This document shows, piece after piece, positions 1 through 8,638 of a stretch of DNA of 64,000 nucleotides. Source of the DNA: Streptomyces sp. R28 (GTDB lineage: Bacteria > Actinomycetota > Actinomycetes > Streptomycetales > Streptomycetaceae); assembly GCF_041052385.1 (NCBI RefSeq), contig NZ_CP163439.1:5569001-5633000 (forward strand), read 5' to 3'. The notes beneath the pieces are model-generated. The model made no database searches and had not been told where the DNA came from. It was given only the letters and a program-made list of their open reading frames with translations. Position 1 is the stretch's first letter. Each line of letters opens with the position of its first letter. The position numbers and the translations under genes are program-made.

Positions 1-438
1 CCAGCCGCTGCAGCCACACCCCAGACGCAGACCACCACCGCGACGTCGGCCCCGACCAGCCGGACGCCCGCCATACCCACCGAGTTCGTCGACCTGCCCA
101 CGAGCACCCTCGTCGCCGACAACGCCGGTCACGAGGTCACGCTCACCTACCGCAACGCATCGTCGGCGGACCGCACCGTCGCCCCGCAGCTCCTGGTGGA
201 GTCGCCGGACGCCGGGCCGTTCCTGAACCCGACGGACATCCGGGTCGAGCGGCGCACCGCCACCGGCTGCTGGGAGGCCGTGAACCTCGGCAGCCAGACC
301 GGCACCCTGTTCACCGACCTCACCACCGCACAGCGCACGCTGCACGCGGGGGACACCCTCACCGAGGTCTACCGGGTCACCACCCTCGACCCGGCGGCCG
401 AGGGCACGGTCCACCCGAGGTTGGCACTCTTCGGCTGA
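1..438 (+). CDS. C-terminal part of a hypothetical secreted or surface protein (5' end outside the window)
   Basis: The frame is open from the first base to a TGA at 436-438, giving 145 residues with no start codon in view. The visible part opens with a low-complexity Pro/Ala/Thr/Ser linker (about 25 residues), typical of exported actinobacterial proteins. A beta-rich segment with alternating hydrophobic residues follows, resembling an Ig-like or DUF11-like surface domain (for example the stretches EVTLTYRNASS and TLTEVYRVTTLD). No enzyme motif is visible. The function is not recognised; export is inferred from the linker only. Confidence 0.55.
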   Translation, partial: PAAAATPQTQTTTATSAPTSRTPAIPTEFVDLPTSTLVADNAGHEVTLTYRNASSADRTVAPQLLVESPDAGPFLNPTDIRVERRTATGCWEAVNLGSQTGTLFTDLTTAQRTLHAGDTLTEVYRVTTLDPAAEGTVHPRLALFG

Positions 439-498
439 GCCATGAGCCATGAGCCATGAGCCATGAGCCATGGGCCATGGGCCATGAGCCATGAGCCA
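436..498. repeat. Tandem 7-bp repeat, nine copies of TGAGCCA/TGGGCCA
   Basis: Nine uninterrupted heptamers start at the stop codon of the preceding gene; seven are TGAGCCA and two (471-484) are TGGGCCA. Degenerate copies continue to about 525. Because 7 is not a multiple of 3 and the array begins in the stop codon, it is a non-coding slippage array. The rest of the gap to the next gene holds only the hairpin at 544-589. Confidence 0.9.
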
Positions 499-543
499 GT
501 GGCCATCGGCCATCAGGCATCAGCCAACACCTGCACCACGTCG

Positions 544-589
544 TGACACCGCCGGCCCCGAGGTCCTCGCCTCGGGGCCGGCGGTGTCA
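544..589. terminator. Strong hairpin terminator, perfect 20-bp stem
   Basis: Arms 544-563 and 570-589 are perfectly complementary around a six-base loop (TCCTCG). There is no T-tract, as is usual in Streptomyces. It closes the upstream transcript before the MMPL gene. Bases 590-759 hold no other feature I can support. Confidence 0.85.
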
Positions 590-759
590 TACGCGGGTCC
601 CTGGCGCACCGCGCGCCCTGGTCCCCGCGGTGGACCTGACGCCCGGTCCGTACTGCGTTCTCAGTAGCCGGGAATGTCGGCAGCCGCACGACGACACGGC
701 GCCCCTGCACCGGACAGCCTGGGCAGACGTTCGAGTCCCAGATGTGGAGACCCCCTGCC

Positions 760-2988
760 GTGGCTACTTTCCTGTATCGAGTGGGCCGTCTGGCCTTCCG
801 GCGGCGCTGGTACGTCGCCCTGGTCTGGGCGGCCGTCCTGGCCGTCGTGGGCCTGGGTGCCCTGAAGGCCCCGGGAGCCTCCGACGAGGAGTTCTCCATG
901 CCGGGCATCGAGTCCCAGAAGGCGTTCGACCTGATGGAGGAGCGCTTCCCGGGCGCGACGGCCGACGGCGCGACCGCGCGGGTCGTCTTCGTCGCGCCGG
1001 GCGGTGAGAAGGTGACCGCCACCGAGAACAAGAAGGCCGTCGAAAAGGCCGTGGCCGAGCTGGGCGACGGCTCGCAGGTCGCGGGCGTCGCCGACCCGTT
1101 CCAGGCGAAGGCGGTCAGCAAGGACGGTACGACGGCGTACGCGACCGTCAGCTACAAGGTCGCGGCCAACGACCTCACCGACGCCGGCAAGACCCACCTG
1201 GAGCGGGTGATCGACGAGGCCCGGGACGCGGGGCTGACCGTCGAGGCAGGCGGCAGCGCGATGGACGACGGAGGCGGCGCGGGCGGGATGGCCGAGGTCA
1301 TCGGCATCGCGATCGCCGCGGTCGTCCTGCTCGTCACCTTCGGTTCGCTGGCCGCCGCCGGGCTGCCCCTGCTGACCGCCGTCATCGGTGTCGGCGTCAG
1401 CATGGCCACGATCCTCGCCCTGTCCGACGCCCTCGGCCTGTCCACCACGACCGGCACCCTCGCCATGATGCTGGGCCTCGCGGTCGGCATCGACTACGCC
1501 CTGTTCGTGGTCTCGCGGTACCGGGAGGAGCGCGCCAAGGGCCGTACGCCGCAGGAGGCGACCGGGCTCGCGGTCGGTACGGCCGGGTCCGCGGTCGTCT
1601 TCGCCGGGCTCACCGTCGTGATCGCACTCGCCGGGCTCTCGGTCGTCGGCATCCCGATGCTCACCAAGATGGGGCTGGCCGCTGCGGGCGCGGTCGTCGT
1701 CGCCGTACTGATCGCGTTGACGCTGGTCCCGGCGTTCCTCGGCTTCTGGCCGAACGCCGTGCTCTCGCGGCGGTCCCGCAAGAGCGGCCGTATGGAGGAG
1801 GGCGGCGAGGACAACGGCGGTACGCGCTGGGCGCGGTTCGTGCTGCGCCGTCCGCTGCCGGTCCTGCTCCTCGGCGTCGTGGGTCTCGGCGCGCTCGCGG
1901 TGCCGATGACCCAGCTTCAGCTGGGCATGCCCGGCGACGAGGCCAAGTCGACCTCCACCACCGAACGCCGGGCCTACGACGCGCTCGCCGACGCCTTCGG
2001 GCCGGGCTTCAACGGGCCGTTGACCGTCGTCGTGGACGCCAAGGGCGACGCGGATCCGAAGGGCGCGGTGACGACGGTCGCCGAGCAGATCGGCGCCACG
2101 AAGGGGATCGTGTCCGTCTCCCCGGCCCGTTTCAACGAAGCCGGTGACACCGCCGTCTTCTCGGTCGTGCCCTCGACCGCGCCGACCGACGAGAAGACCA
2201 AGGACCTGGTGACGGTCATCCGGGACGAGCGTCCCGGGGTCGAGGCCGAGACCGGGGCGACCTTCGAGGTCACCGGCAGCACCGCGCTGAACATCGACAT
2301 CTCGGACAAGGTGCAGGCCGCGCTGGTGCCGTATCTGATCGTCGTGGTCGGGCTGGCGATCGTCCTGCTGCTGGTGGTCTTCCGGTCCCTGCTCGTCCCG
2401 CTGAAGGCGGCCCTCGGCTTCCTGCTGTCGGTGCTGGCCTCCCTCGGCGCGGTCGTCGTGGTCTTCCAGCAGGGGCACGGCGCCGAACTGCTGGGTGTGG
2501 AGCAGACCGGGCCGATCATGAGCCTGATGCCGATCTTCCTGGTGGGCATCGTCTTCGGGCTCGCCATGGACTACGAGGTCTTCCTGGTCTCGCGGATGCG
2601 GGAGGCGTACGTCCACGGTGAGCCGGCCCCGCAGGCGGTCACGTCCGGCTTCCGGCACAGCGCCCGGGTGGTCGTGGCCGCCGCCCTGATCATGATCGCG
2701 GTGTTCGCCGGGTTCATCGGGGAGAGCGACTCCATGATCAAGATGATCGGGTTCGGCCTCGCCACCGCCGTGCTCCTCGACGCCTTCGTCGTCCGGATGG
2801 CGATCGTGCCGGCCGTCCTCGCCCTGCTCGGGGACAAGGCCTGGTGGCTGCCGAAGTGGCTGGACCGGATCCTGCCCCGCGTCGACGTGGAGGGCGAGGC
2901 GCTCAGCCGCCGGTCCGAGGCGGAGCCCGCACCGGACGCACCGGACGCACCGGACGCCCCGGCCGACCTGGAACCGGCGCGCACCTGA
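760..2988 (+). CDS. MMPL/RND-family membrane exporter
   Basis: This 742-residue protein has the MMPL layout: one N-terminal TM helix, a large extracytoplasmic loop, a block of five TM helices, then the same pattern repeated. The paired RND-type motifs are present: GIDYALFVVSRYREE near residue 245 in the first half and MDYEVFLVSRMREAY near 605 in the second. Such proteins export lipids, peptides or drugs using the proton gradient; the substrate is not evident. The GTG at 760 is preferred to the ATG at 742 because GGAGA lies 9 bases upstream and the product then begins MATFLYRVGR. The C-terminus carries a short Ala-Pro-Asp repeat. A hairpin follows directly. Confidence 0.9.
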   Translation: MATFLYRVGRLAFRRRWYVALVWAAVLAVVGLGALKAPGASDEEFSMPGIESQKAFDLMEERFPGATADGATARVVFVAPGGEKVTATENKKAVEKAVAELGDGSQVAGVADPFQAKAVSKDGTTAYATVSYKVAANDLTDAGKTHLERVIDEARDAGLTVEAGGSAMDDGGGAGGMAEVIGIAIAAVVLLVTFGSLAAAGLPLLTAVIGVGVSMATILALSDALGLSTTTGTLAMMLGLAVGIDYALFVVSRYREERAKGRTPQEATGLAVGTAGSAVVFAGLTVVIALAGLSVVGIPMLTKMGLAAAGAVVVAVLIALTLVPAFLGFWPNAVLSRRSRKSGRMEEGGEDNGGTRWARFVLRRPLPVLLLGVVGLGALAVPMTQLQLGMPGDEAKSTSTTERRAYDALADAFGPGFNGPLTVVVDAKGDADPKGAVTTVAEQIGATKGIVSVSPARFNEAGDTAVFSVVPSTAPTDEKTKDLVTVIRDERPGVEAETGATFEVTGSTALNIDISDKVQAALVPYLIVVVGLAIVLLLVVFRSLLVPLKAALGFLLSVLASLGAVVVVFQQGHGAELLGVEQTGPIMSLMPIFLVGIVFGLAMDYEVFLVSRMREAYVHGEPAPQAVTSGFRHSARVVVAAALIMIAVFAGFIGESDSMIKMIGFGLATAVLLDAFVVRMAIVPAVLALLGDKAWWLPKWLDRILPRVDVEGEALSRRSEAEPAPDAPDAPDAPADLEPART

Positions 2989-3010
2989 TCCGACCGCCCC
3001 ACACCCCACC

Positions 3011-3044
3011 GGGACCGCCCGTGACGAAGGACACGGGCGGTCCC
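3011..3044. terminator. Hairpin terminator after the MMPL gene
   Basis: A 13-bp perfect stem (3011-3023 and 3032-3044) encloses an eight-base loop. It lies 22 bases after the MMPL stop codon, so the MMPL gene and the kinase that follows are probably separate transcripts. Confidence 0.75.
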
Positions 3045-3074
3045 GTCGGCCGTTCCCACCCGGAGGCGTCCACC

Positions 3075-4385
3075 ATGGACCCAGCCCACCGACCGGAGAG
3101 CACCATGAGCAAGCGACCCCGAGGAGGAGCGGGCACGGCGCCGCTCGGCCCGGAGCGGCGCTACACGGACCGCATCGAGGGGTTCGCGGACCGCCACCCC
3201 CTCGTCATCGACGTGGTGCTGGTGATGGCGCTGATGGGCTGCGCGAGCCTCGGCACCATGCTCACCCTGCCCGGTGCCGACCCGCCGGACCAGGACAAGA
3301 CCGCCACCGCACTGCTGGGTGTGTCCTGCCTCGCCCTGCTGAAGCACCGCACCCACCCGCGTGTCGCCGTCGTCGTGTCCGCGGTCGGTGGGGTGACCGT
3401 GATCGCGCTCGGGTACCTGCTCACCCCCCTGCTGCTGGCGCCCCTCATGGCGGCGCTCTACTGGCTGGCCACCCTCGCCGACCGCCGGACCATCCGCGTC
3501 TACGGCATCACCACCTTGGTGGCGGTGATCGTCGCGGCAGCGATCTCCGACTCCATGGACCACGTCTCGCTGCTGCTCAGGACGATCGGCCCGTTGTTCT
3601 GGCTGCTGCTGCCGCTGGCCGCCGGCAACATGACCCGGCTGCGGCGCGCCTACCTGGCGGCCGTGCAGGCCCGCGCCGAGCACGCCGAGCGCACCCGGGA
3701 GGAGGAGGCACGCCTGCGCGTCACCGAGGAGCGCATGCGCATCGCCCGTGAGCTGCACGACGTCGTCGCCCACCACCTCGCCCTGGCCAACGCCCAGGCC
3801 GGCACGGCCGCGCACCTCGCGCTCGACAACCCGCCGCAGACCAAACAGATCCTCACGGATCTGACCGGCACCACCTCCTCCGCGCTGCGCGAGCTGAAGG
3901 CGACGCTGGGTCTGCTGCGGCAGAACGACGACCCGGACTCCGCCCCGATGGAGCCGTCGCCCGGCCTCGCCCGCCTGCCCGAACTGGTCTCGGCGTGCGG
4001 GTCCGCCGGGCTCAAGGTCTCGGTCACCACCGAAGGCGAGCCGCAGGCCCTGTCACCGGGAGTCGACCTGACCGCGTTCCGGATCGTGCAGGAGGCCCTC
4101 ACCAACGTCACCAAGCACGCCGCCGCGGAAGCCGCGCACGTACGGCTCGAGTATTCCGGCTCCCGCCTGATGATCACGGTCAGCAACGACGGCCCCGCGG
4201 CCCCCACGGCCCCCGAGGCCTTGCAGAGCCGGGGCTTCGGCGTCATGGGCATGCGCGAACGAGCCCGCTCCATCGGCGGCGAACTGTGCGCCGGTCACCG
4301 CCCGGAAGGCGGCTTCGAAGTCTCCACGGCACTCCCGCTGCACCCGCATGCCGCGGAAGAAGGAGGAACCGTTCCCGGAGCCTGA
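3075..4385 (+). CDS. DesK/NarX-type sensor histidine kinase, orphan
   Basis: This 436-residue membrane sensor has an N-terminal block of about four to five TM helices (residues 35-185) with no extracellular domain. The HisKA_3 dimerisation helix follows, with the phospho-acceptor His in ARELHDVVAHHLALANAQAG (about 235). The HATPase_c domain carries the N-box FRIVQEALTNVTKHA (about 335) and a C-terminal GFGVMGMRERA box. Normally a LuxR/NarL response regulator is encoded next door, but here the next gene is a convergent MFS exporter, so the partner must be elsewhere. The ATG at 3075 has GGAGG 8 bases upstream; an ATG at 3105 with GGAGAG is also possible. Confidence 0.88.
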   Translation: MDPAHRPESTMSKRPRGGAGTAPLGPERRYTDRIEGFADRHPLVIDVVLVMALMGCASLGTMLTLPGADPPDQDKTATALLGVSCLALLKHRTHPRVAVVVSAVGGVTVIALGYLLTPLLLAPLMAALYWLATLADRRTIRVYGITTLVAVIVAAAISDSMDHVSLLLRTIGPLFWLLLPLAAGNMTRLRRAYLAAVQARAEHAERTREEEARLRVTEERMRIARELHDVVAHHLALANAQAGTAAHLALDNPPQTKQILTDLTGTTSSALRELKATLGLLRQNDDPDSAPMEPSPGLARLPELVSACGSAGLKVSVTTEGEPQALSPGVDLTAFRIVQEALTNVTKHAAAEAAHVRLEYSGSRLMITVSNDGPAAPTAPEALQSRGFGVMGMRERARSIGGELCAGHRPEGGFEVSTALPLHPHAAEEGGTVPGA

Positions 4386-4453
4386 GCGGGAGCGGGAGTG
4401 GGAGCGGGTACGGGTCCCGTGGGCGCGTCCGGCGCCCCCAAACAAAAGCAGAA

Positions 4454-4487
4454 GGACGGTGCCGGGCGTCTCCTCCCGGCACCGTCC
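4454..4487. terminator. Bidirectional hairpin between convergent genes
   Basis: A perfect 13-bp stem (4454-4466 and 4475-4487) with an eight-base loop lies between the 3' ends of the kinase gene (plus strand) and the MFS gene (minus strand), so it can serve both. A run of GGGAGC-type imperfect repeats (4386-4418) precedes it. Confidence 0.8.
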
Positions 4488-4536
4488 TGGGCCGTGCGCC
4501 GCTCAAGGCACGGCCCGTCTCGGGGATGGCGGCCGC

Positions 4537-6153
4537 TCAGGCGACGCCCGTGCGCTCCTCCTGCGGCTGCTCTGTCTCCTGCGCGTCCTCCTGGCGGTGC
4601 CGGCCGGCCTTGCGTCGACCGGGCAGGACCGCGAGGACGATGAGCGTTCCGGCGGCCATGATGATCCCGCCGACCAGGCTGGTGTGGGCGATGCTCTGGG
4701 CGAACGCCTCGTGGACGGCGTCGACCAGGGCCTGTGCCTGCTGCGGCCCGCCGCCGGGGCTCTTCGCGACCTCCTCGGCGACCGCGAGCCCACTGCCCAC
4801 CGAGTCCTTGGCCGTCTCCAGCGCCGCGGCCGGGAGGTGGCCGCCGATCAGGTCGGTCAGCTCGTCCCGGTACGTCGTGCCGAGCAGGGAGCCCAGCAGT
4901 GCGATGCCGAGGGAGCCGCCCAGCTCCATCGAGGTGTCGTTGGCGCCGCCGCCGACGCCCAGCTCGGACTCGGGGAAGGAGCTCATGACGGTGTCGGTGG
5001 CCGGGGACACGCTCAGGCCGATCGCGAAGCCCAGCATCATCATGGGGGCCAGGAAGTCGGTGTACGTCGAGCCCTTGTCGATCTGCGTGAGCAGGAAGAC
5101 ACCGGCGGTTCCGATGACCATGCCGGTCACCACCATCGCCTTCACCCCGAGCTTCGGGGTCAGCCTCCCGGTGACCGCGGCACCGAGGAAGACCGCTCCG
5201 GCCAGCGGAAGCAGCCGTATGCCGGTCTCCAGGGCGTCGTAGCCGAGGACGAACTGCAGGAACTGGGTGGAGTAGTAGATCGCGCCGAAGGTGCCGAAGA
5301 AGAAGAACAGCACCGCGATCATCGAGCCCGTGAAGGGGCGCAGCCTGAACTTGCGCACGTCCAGCATCGGGTGCGGGTGGCGCAGTTCCCAGGCCACGAA
5401 GGCCACGAGACCGACACCCGCGACGACGGCCGCGGTGATCGGGCCGGTGCCCCAGCCGAAGTGCGGGCCCTCGATGGTCGCGTAGACCAGGGAGCCGACG
5501 GAGGCGATCGACAGCAGTCCGCCGACGTGGTCGATCCGGCCCATGCCCTCCGCCTTGGACGGCGGTACGAGGACGAGCGCGCCGACCACGGCGACGGCCG
5601 CGATGGGCACGTTGATCAGGAACGTCGAGCCCCAGGCGTGGTCCTCCAGCAGCAAGCCGGCGACCAGCGGGCCGACGGCGATGGCGAGGCCGGAGGTGGC
5701 GCTCCAGACGGTGATGGCCTTGCCGCGCTCGCCCTTCGGGAAGGTCGCGACCAGCAGGGACAGGGTGGCCGGCATGACGACGGCGGCACCGACGCCCATG
5801 ATCGCGCGGGCCGCGATGACGAGCTCGGTCTGGTCGACCAGGCTGCCCATCACCGACCCGCCCGCGAAGATCAGCAGGCCGGTGACGAGGGCGCCGCGGC
5901 GGCTGTACTTGTCGCCGATCGCGCCCAGGACGAGCATCAGCGCGGCGTACGGGACGGTGTAACCGTCGATGACCCACTGCAGGTCGCTGCTGCTGAGGTC
6001 CAGATCCCGGGACATGTCCGGCGCGGCCACGATCAGCGACGTGTTCGCCATGACGACGATCAGCAGGCTCAGGCAGAGCACGAGCAGCGCCCACCAACGC
6101 CGTGCGTACGGCCCGGTCATCTTCTCCACGGGTGTGTTGGCAAGGAAGGGCAC
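4537..6153 (-). CDS. MFS multidrug exporter, DHA2 (EmrB/QacA) family, 14 TM
   Basis: The 538-residue protein has the length and hydrophobic pattern of 14-TM DHA2 antiporters. The family signature of TM2 and loop 2-3 is visible: DLQWVIDGYTVPYAALMLVL followed by GDKYSRRGALV. A C-terminal cytoplasmic tail rich in Arg, Gln and Glu follows the last helix. It probably exports drugs or secondary metabolites at the cost of protons. The GTG at 6153 has GGGAG 5 bases upstream. It is divergent from a TetR gene across a 146-bp gap with a paired inverted repeat, the usual arrangement for a repressor controlling its exporter. Confidence 0.9.
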   Translation of the reverse strand: MPFLANTPVEKMTGPYARRWWALLVLCLSLLIVVMANTSLIVAAPDMSRDLDLSSSDLQWVIDGYTVPYAALMLVLGAIGDKYSRRGALVTGLLIFAGGSVMGSLVDQTELVIAARAIMGVGAAVVMPATLSLLVATFPKGERGKAITVWSATSGLAIAVGPLVAGLLLEDHAWGSTFLINVPIAAVAVVGALVLVPPSKAEGMGRIDHVGGLLSIASVGSLVYATIEGPHFGWGTGPITAAVVAGVGLVAFVAWELRHPHPMLDVRKFRLRPFTGSMIAVLFFFFGTFGAIYYSTQFLQFVLGYDALETGIRLLPLAGAVFLGAAVTGRLTPKLGVKAMVVTGMVIGTAGVFLLTQIDKGSTYTDFLAPMMMLGFAIGLSVSPATDTVMSSFPESELGVGGGANDTSMELGGSLGIALLGSLLGTTYRDELTDLIGGHLPAAALETAKDSVGSGLAVAEEVAKSPGGGPQQAQALVDAVHEAFAQSIAHTSLVGGIIMAAGTLIVLAVLPGRRKAGRHRQEDAQETEQPQEERTGVA

Positions 6154-6182
6154 GAGGACTCCCAGGGGCAGGGGGCACGAGT

Positions 6183-6233
6183 TATTTGCACATCGGTGAG
6201 CAGACTAGTTTCTTGCCCGTCAATGTGCAAATA
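6183..6233. promoter_or_regulatory. Inverted repeat TATTTGCACAT...ATGTGCAAATA, probable TetR operator
   Basis: Two perfect 11-bp arms (6183-6193 and 6223-6233) lie 29 bp apart in the AT-rich gap between the divergent MFS and TetR genes. Centre-to-centre distance is 40 bp, about four helical turns, so both sites could face the same side of the DNA. No other repeat in the gap is comparable. Assignment to the adjacent TetR protein is inferred from position. Confidence 0.6.
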
Positions 6234-6299
6234 TCGAAGCGACCCCATCCCCCGCCCCCAGTACCCCAGGCCTCAAATCCCCCGCACCGAGGTGCCGAC

Positions 6300-7040
6300 G
6301 TGAGTAGCCAGACAGACCCACCACCCGGACGGCAGCGCCGTGCGACGCGTGCCACCCGCGCCCGCATCCTGCAAGCGGCCCGACAGGAACTGGGCCGCAA
6401 CCCCGACAGCAGCCTCGGCGACATCGCGGAAGCCGCCGGCGTGGCACGGCGCACCCTCTACACGCACTTCGCCGGTCGCGCGGCGCTGGTGGAGGGGCTC
6501 GCCCGGGAGGCCGCGGAGGCAGTGCGCCTCGCCATCGCCGCCACGCGCACGTCGGGCCCCGACCCCACGAGCACCCTCGGAACCGACCTCGGAAGCGAAC
6601 CCGGAGCCGACCCCACGAGTGCCCTGGCCCGCTTCGTTCTCACCCTCTGGCCGGTCGGCGACTGCTACCGCACCCTGATCGACCTGGCCGGCCGGGATCT
6701 CGGCCCCGGCCAGGTGCGCGAAGTCCTCGCCCCGGCCCGCGAAACGGTCGCCGGCATCCTCGCCGAGGGCCGGCGCCAAGGCGTCTTCCACGCCGCCGTC
6801 CCGCCCGGCCCCCTCAGCAGCGCCATCGAGGCCCACCTGCTGACCCTCCTCGCCGCCGTCAACTCCGGGCTCTGGGCGGACGACGGCACCGGCGCCGCCA
6901 CCGCCGCCCTGATCGCCGCCGGAGTCGACGGAGACACCGCCGCCGCCACGGTCCGCCGTCTGCACGGCGCCGAGCGGCTCGACCGGCCCGACCGGCCCGA
7001 CCGGACCCACCGGAACCACGGACCCACCGGACCCCACTGA
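6300..7040 (+). CDS. TetR-family transcriptional regulator
   Basis: This 246-residue protein has an N-terminal TetR DNA-binding domain: ARILQAARQELGRN, then the helix-turn-helix SLGDIAEAAGVARRTLYTHF (residues 37-56). The ligand domain is divergent and GC-rich, with a D/P/R/T-rich C-terminal tail from tandem CGGCCCGAC-like repeats. The start is the GTG at 6300 with GAGG 7 bases upstream. Being divergent from the MFS exporter, it most likely represses that exporter and itself. It is followed after 16 bases by the DUF2993 gene, probably on the same transcript. Confidence 0.87.
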   Translation: MSSQTDPPPGRQRRATRATRARILQAARQELGRNPDSSLGDIAEAAGVARRTLYTHFAGRAALVEGLAREAAEAVRLAIAATRTSGPDPTSTLGTDLGSEPGADPTSALARFVLTLWPVGDCYRTLIDLAGRDLGPGQVREVLAPARETVAGILAEGRRQGVFHAAVPPGPLSSAIEAHLLTLLAAVNSGLWADDGTGAATAALIAAGVDGDTAAATVRRLHGAERLDRPDRPDRTHRNHGPTGPH

Positions 7041-7056
7041 AGGAGGGCCCCGCCCC

Positions 7057-7848
7057 ATGTCGCCGTACTACCCCCCTTACGACAGCGACGGCCCCGGCGA
7101 CCCGTACCAGCCCCGCCGGACCCGGCGTCGACGCACGGCCGTCGCCGCCGCCCTGGTCGCACTGGTCCTCCTGCCCGTCGCGGTCGACCGGGCCGTCGCG
7201 GCACGCATCGAGTCCCGCACGGCCAAGGCGTTCCAGGAGGGCATGGGCACACCGCTGCCGCCGGAGGTCCAGGTCCGCGGCTTCCCCGTCGTGACCCAGG
7301 CGGCCTCCGGCCCCCTGCGCCAGGTGGACATCACCGCTCACGACATACCGGCCCGCGGCGCCACCCGCCCGCTGCCGGTGAGTGAACTCTCCCTCCGGCT
7401 CCACGGGTTGACGAAGTCCGACGACGACAGCGAGGCGCGGGCCCGCAGCGCGGAGGCGACCGCCTTCCTGTCGTACGAGGACGTGTCGAAAGCCCTCGGT
7501 CTGGAGATCTCCCAGGGCCATCGCCCGGGTCAGGTGAGCGCGGCCGTCCTGCTGCCCCTCGGGAAGGAGGTCACCGTGACGACGACGGTCTCGGCGGCCT
7601 CCGGCAACCGCATCGCGTTCAAGGACTTCCAGGTCGTCGGCGGTGCGCTGCCCGGCGCGGGGGACGCGCTGCTCGACAAGGTCTTCGAGCGGCCGATCCA
7701 GTTGCGGAACATCCCCGACGGCCTGCGGCTGCGCTCGGTCACCACCACGGGCGACGGCCTCACCGCACGCTTCTCGGGCCGGTCGGTCACCTTCCGCCCC
7801 GACGGTGTGTCCGAGGGGGAATCCGAGGGCGTGTCCGAGGGCGCATGA
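7057..7848 (+). CDS. DUF2993 (LmeA-like) membrane-anchored protein
   Basis: The 263-residue protein has a short Pro/Tyr-rich cytoplasmic tail, an Arg-rich patch and one TM helix (about 29-48, AVAAALVALVLLPVAV). An extracytoplasmic domain typical of DUF2993 follows, with two similar halves of amphipathic strands (VQVRGFPVVTQAASGPLRQV and AFKDFQVVGGALPGAGDALL). In mycobacteria a member (LmeA) takes part in lipoglycan mannan elongation; the role in Streptomyces is unknown. AGGAGGG sits 9 bases before the ATG. The C-terminal end repeats SEGE/SEGV. Confidence 0.8.
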   Translation: MSPYYPPYDSDGPGDPYQPRRTRRRRTAVAAALVALVLLPVAVDRAVAARIESRTAKAFQEGMGTPLPPEVQVRGFPVVTQAASGPLRQVDITAHDIPARGATRPLPVSELSLRLHGLTKSDDDSEARARSAEATAFLSYEDVSKALGLEISQGHRPGQVSAAVLLPLGKEVTVTTTVSAASGNRIAFKDFQVVGGALPGAGDALLDKVFERPIQLRNIPDGLRLRSVTTTGDGLTARFSGRSVTFRPDGVSEGESEGVSEGA

Positions 7849-7866
7849 AACCTGGCGTACTGCTGG

Positions 7867-8502
7867 TCAGTCCAGGTCGGGCAGCGGCCGCCGGGCCACC
7901 TCGTGGGCGTCGTCCGGTGGGACGCCCAGCATGCGCAGGACCATCTCGGCCAGGTTCGTGGCGGCCTCGTCGCCGTCCAGGTCGGGGCGGGCGAACCGCA
8001 GCTCCAGCAGGGACAGCAGGGTGCCGCCCAGCGCGGACAGCGCGACGACCGGCTCCAGAGCGGTGAATCGGCCGGAGGCGATGCCGGCCTGGACGTCGCG
8101 CAGCGCCCGGACCGCCAGGCCGTTGTCCGAGTGGAGGTGGCCGAGGCCGCGGCGGCGCAGGACCTGCATGAGCTCCGGGTGGGACTCGGCCATCCGGGCG
8201 CTGAGCCGGAAGCCCGCCGCGACGAGTTCCGCGGGGTCGTCGATCCCGGTCAGCCGCTCGTCGAAGGTCTGGCCGAACTCCTCCAGCGCGTCCACCACGG
8301 CCGCCTCGAACAGCTCGGTCTTCGACTCGAAGTGGTTGTAGAAGGAGCCGAAGCCGACGTCCGCGCGCTCGGCGATCACCTGGATGCTGGCGCTGGTGTC
8401 CCCGGTCTCGGCGAGTATCTGCCGGGCCGCGCGGACCAGCGCCCGGCGGGTCTCGGCGCGGCGCCGCTCGAACCGGTTGCTGGGCGGGGCTGACGTAGGC
8501 AT
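7867..8502 (-). CDS. TetR-family regulator of the adjacent aromatic operon
   Basis: This 211-residue protein shows the TetR N-terminal domain with the helix-turn-helix IQVIAERADVGFGSFYNHFE (residues 41-60) and an all-helical ligand domain. It is divergent from the dioxygenase operon, and two near-identical 15-bp sites lie in the 136-bp gap. It is therefore the probable repressor of the catabolic genes, induced by a pathway substrate or CoA ester; that ligand is not known. The stop codon lies 18 bases from the end of the DUF2993 gene (convergent). Confidence 0.88.
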   Translation of the reverse strand: MPTSAPPSNRFERRRAETRRALVRAARQILAETGDTSASIQVIAERADVGFGSFYNHFESKTELFEAAVVDALEEFGQTFDERLTGIDDPAELVAAGFRLSARMAESHPELMQVLRRRGLGHLHSDNGLAVRALRDVQAGIASGRFTALEPVVALSALGGTLLSLLELRFARPDLDGDEAATNLAEMVLRMLGVPPDDAHEVARRPLPDLD

Positions 8503-8541
8503 GGGCCGAGTCTAACCGCGCGGACGAAGTTCATCGCAGTT

Positions 8542-8611
8542 CTGATGAATTCCTCATTTTAACGTTGGCGACATATTGACGAGACTTCCGTCAAAGCTGA
8601 TGATTTCCTCA
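8542..8611. promoter_or_regulatory. Two copies of the operator CTGATGAWTTCCTCA plus a central inverted repeat
   Basis: CTGATGAATTCCTCA (8542-8556) and CTGATGATTTCCTCA (8597-8611) differ by one base and are 55 bp apart. Each is an imperfect palindrome of the form TGAnGAATTCnTCA. One lies about 40 bp before the TetR start, the other 28 bp before the dioxygenase start. Between them is a further inverted repeat, TTGACG-N7-CGTCAA (8576-8594). This is what an autoregulating TetR repressor of a divergent operon needs; binding itself is inferred. Confidence 0.65.
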
Positions 8612-8638
8612 ACAAGGCAATGTTGCTCGGAGGACACC

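Noticed and set aside
715..745. tRNA-like T-loop motif GTTCGAGTCC
   Set aside because: The flanking bases do not form a 5-bp T-stem, and no acceptor or anticodon arms are present.
661..3009. Very long open frame on the minus strand opposite the MMPL gene
   Set aside because: High GC leaves the complementary frame free of stops. Its His/Arg/Gln/Gly-rich composition is the usual antisense shadow, while the plus strand encodes a clear MMPL protein.
8576..8638. Upstream TTG start for the extradiol dioxygenase
   Set aside because: It lies in an operator palindrome and lacks a Shine-Dalgarno. ATG 8639 has GGAGG at good distance.
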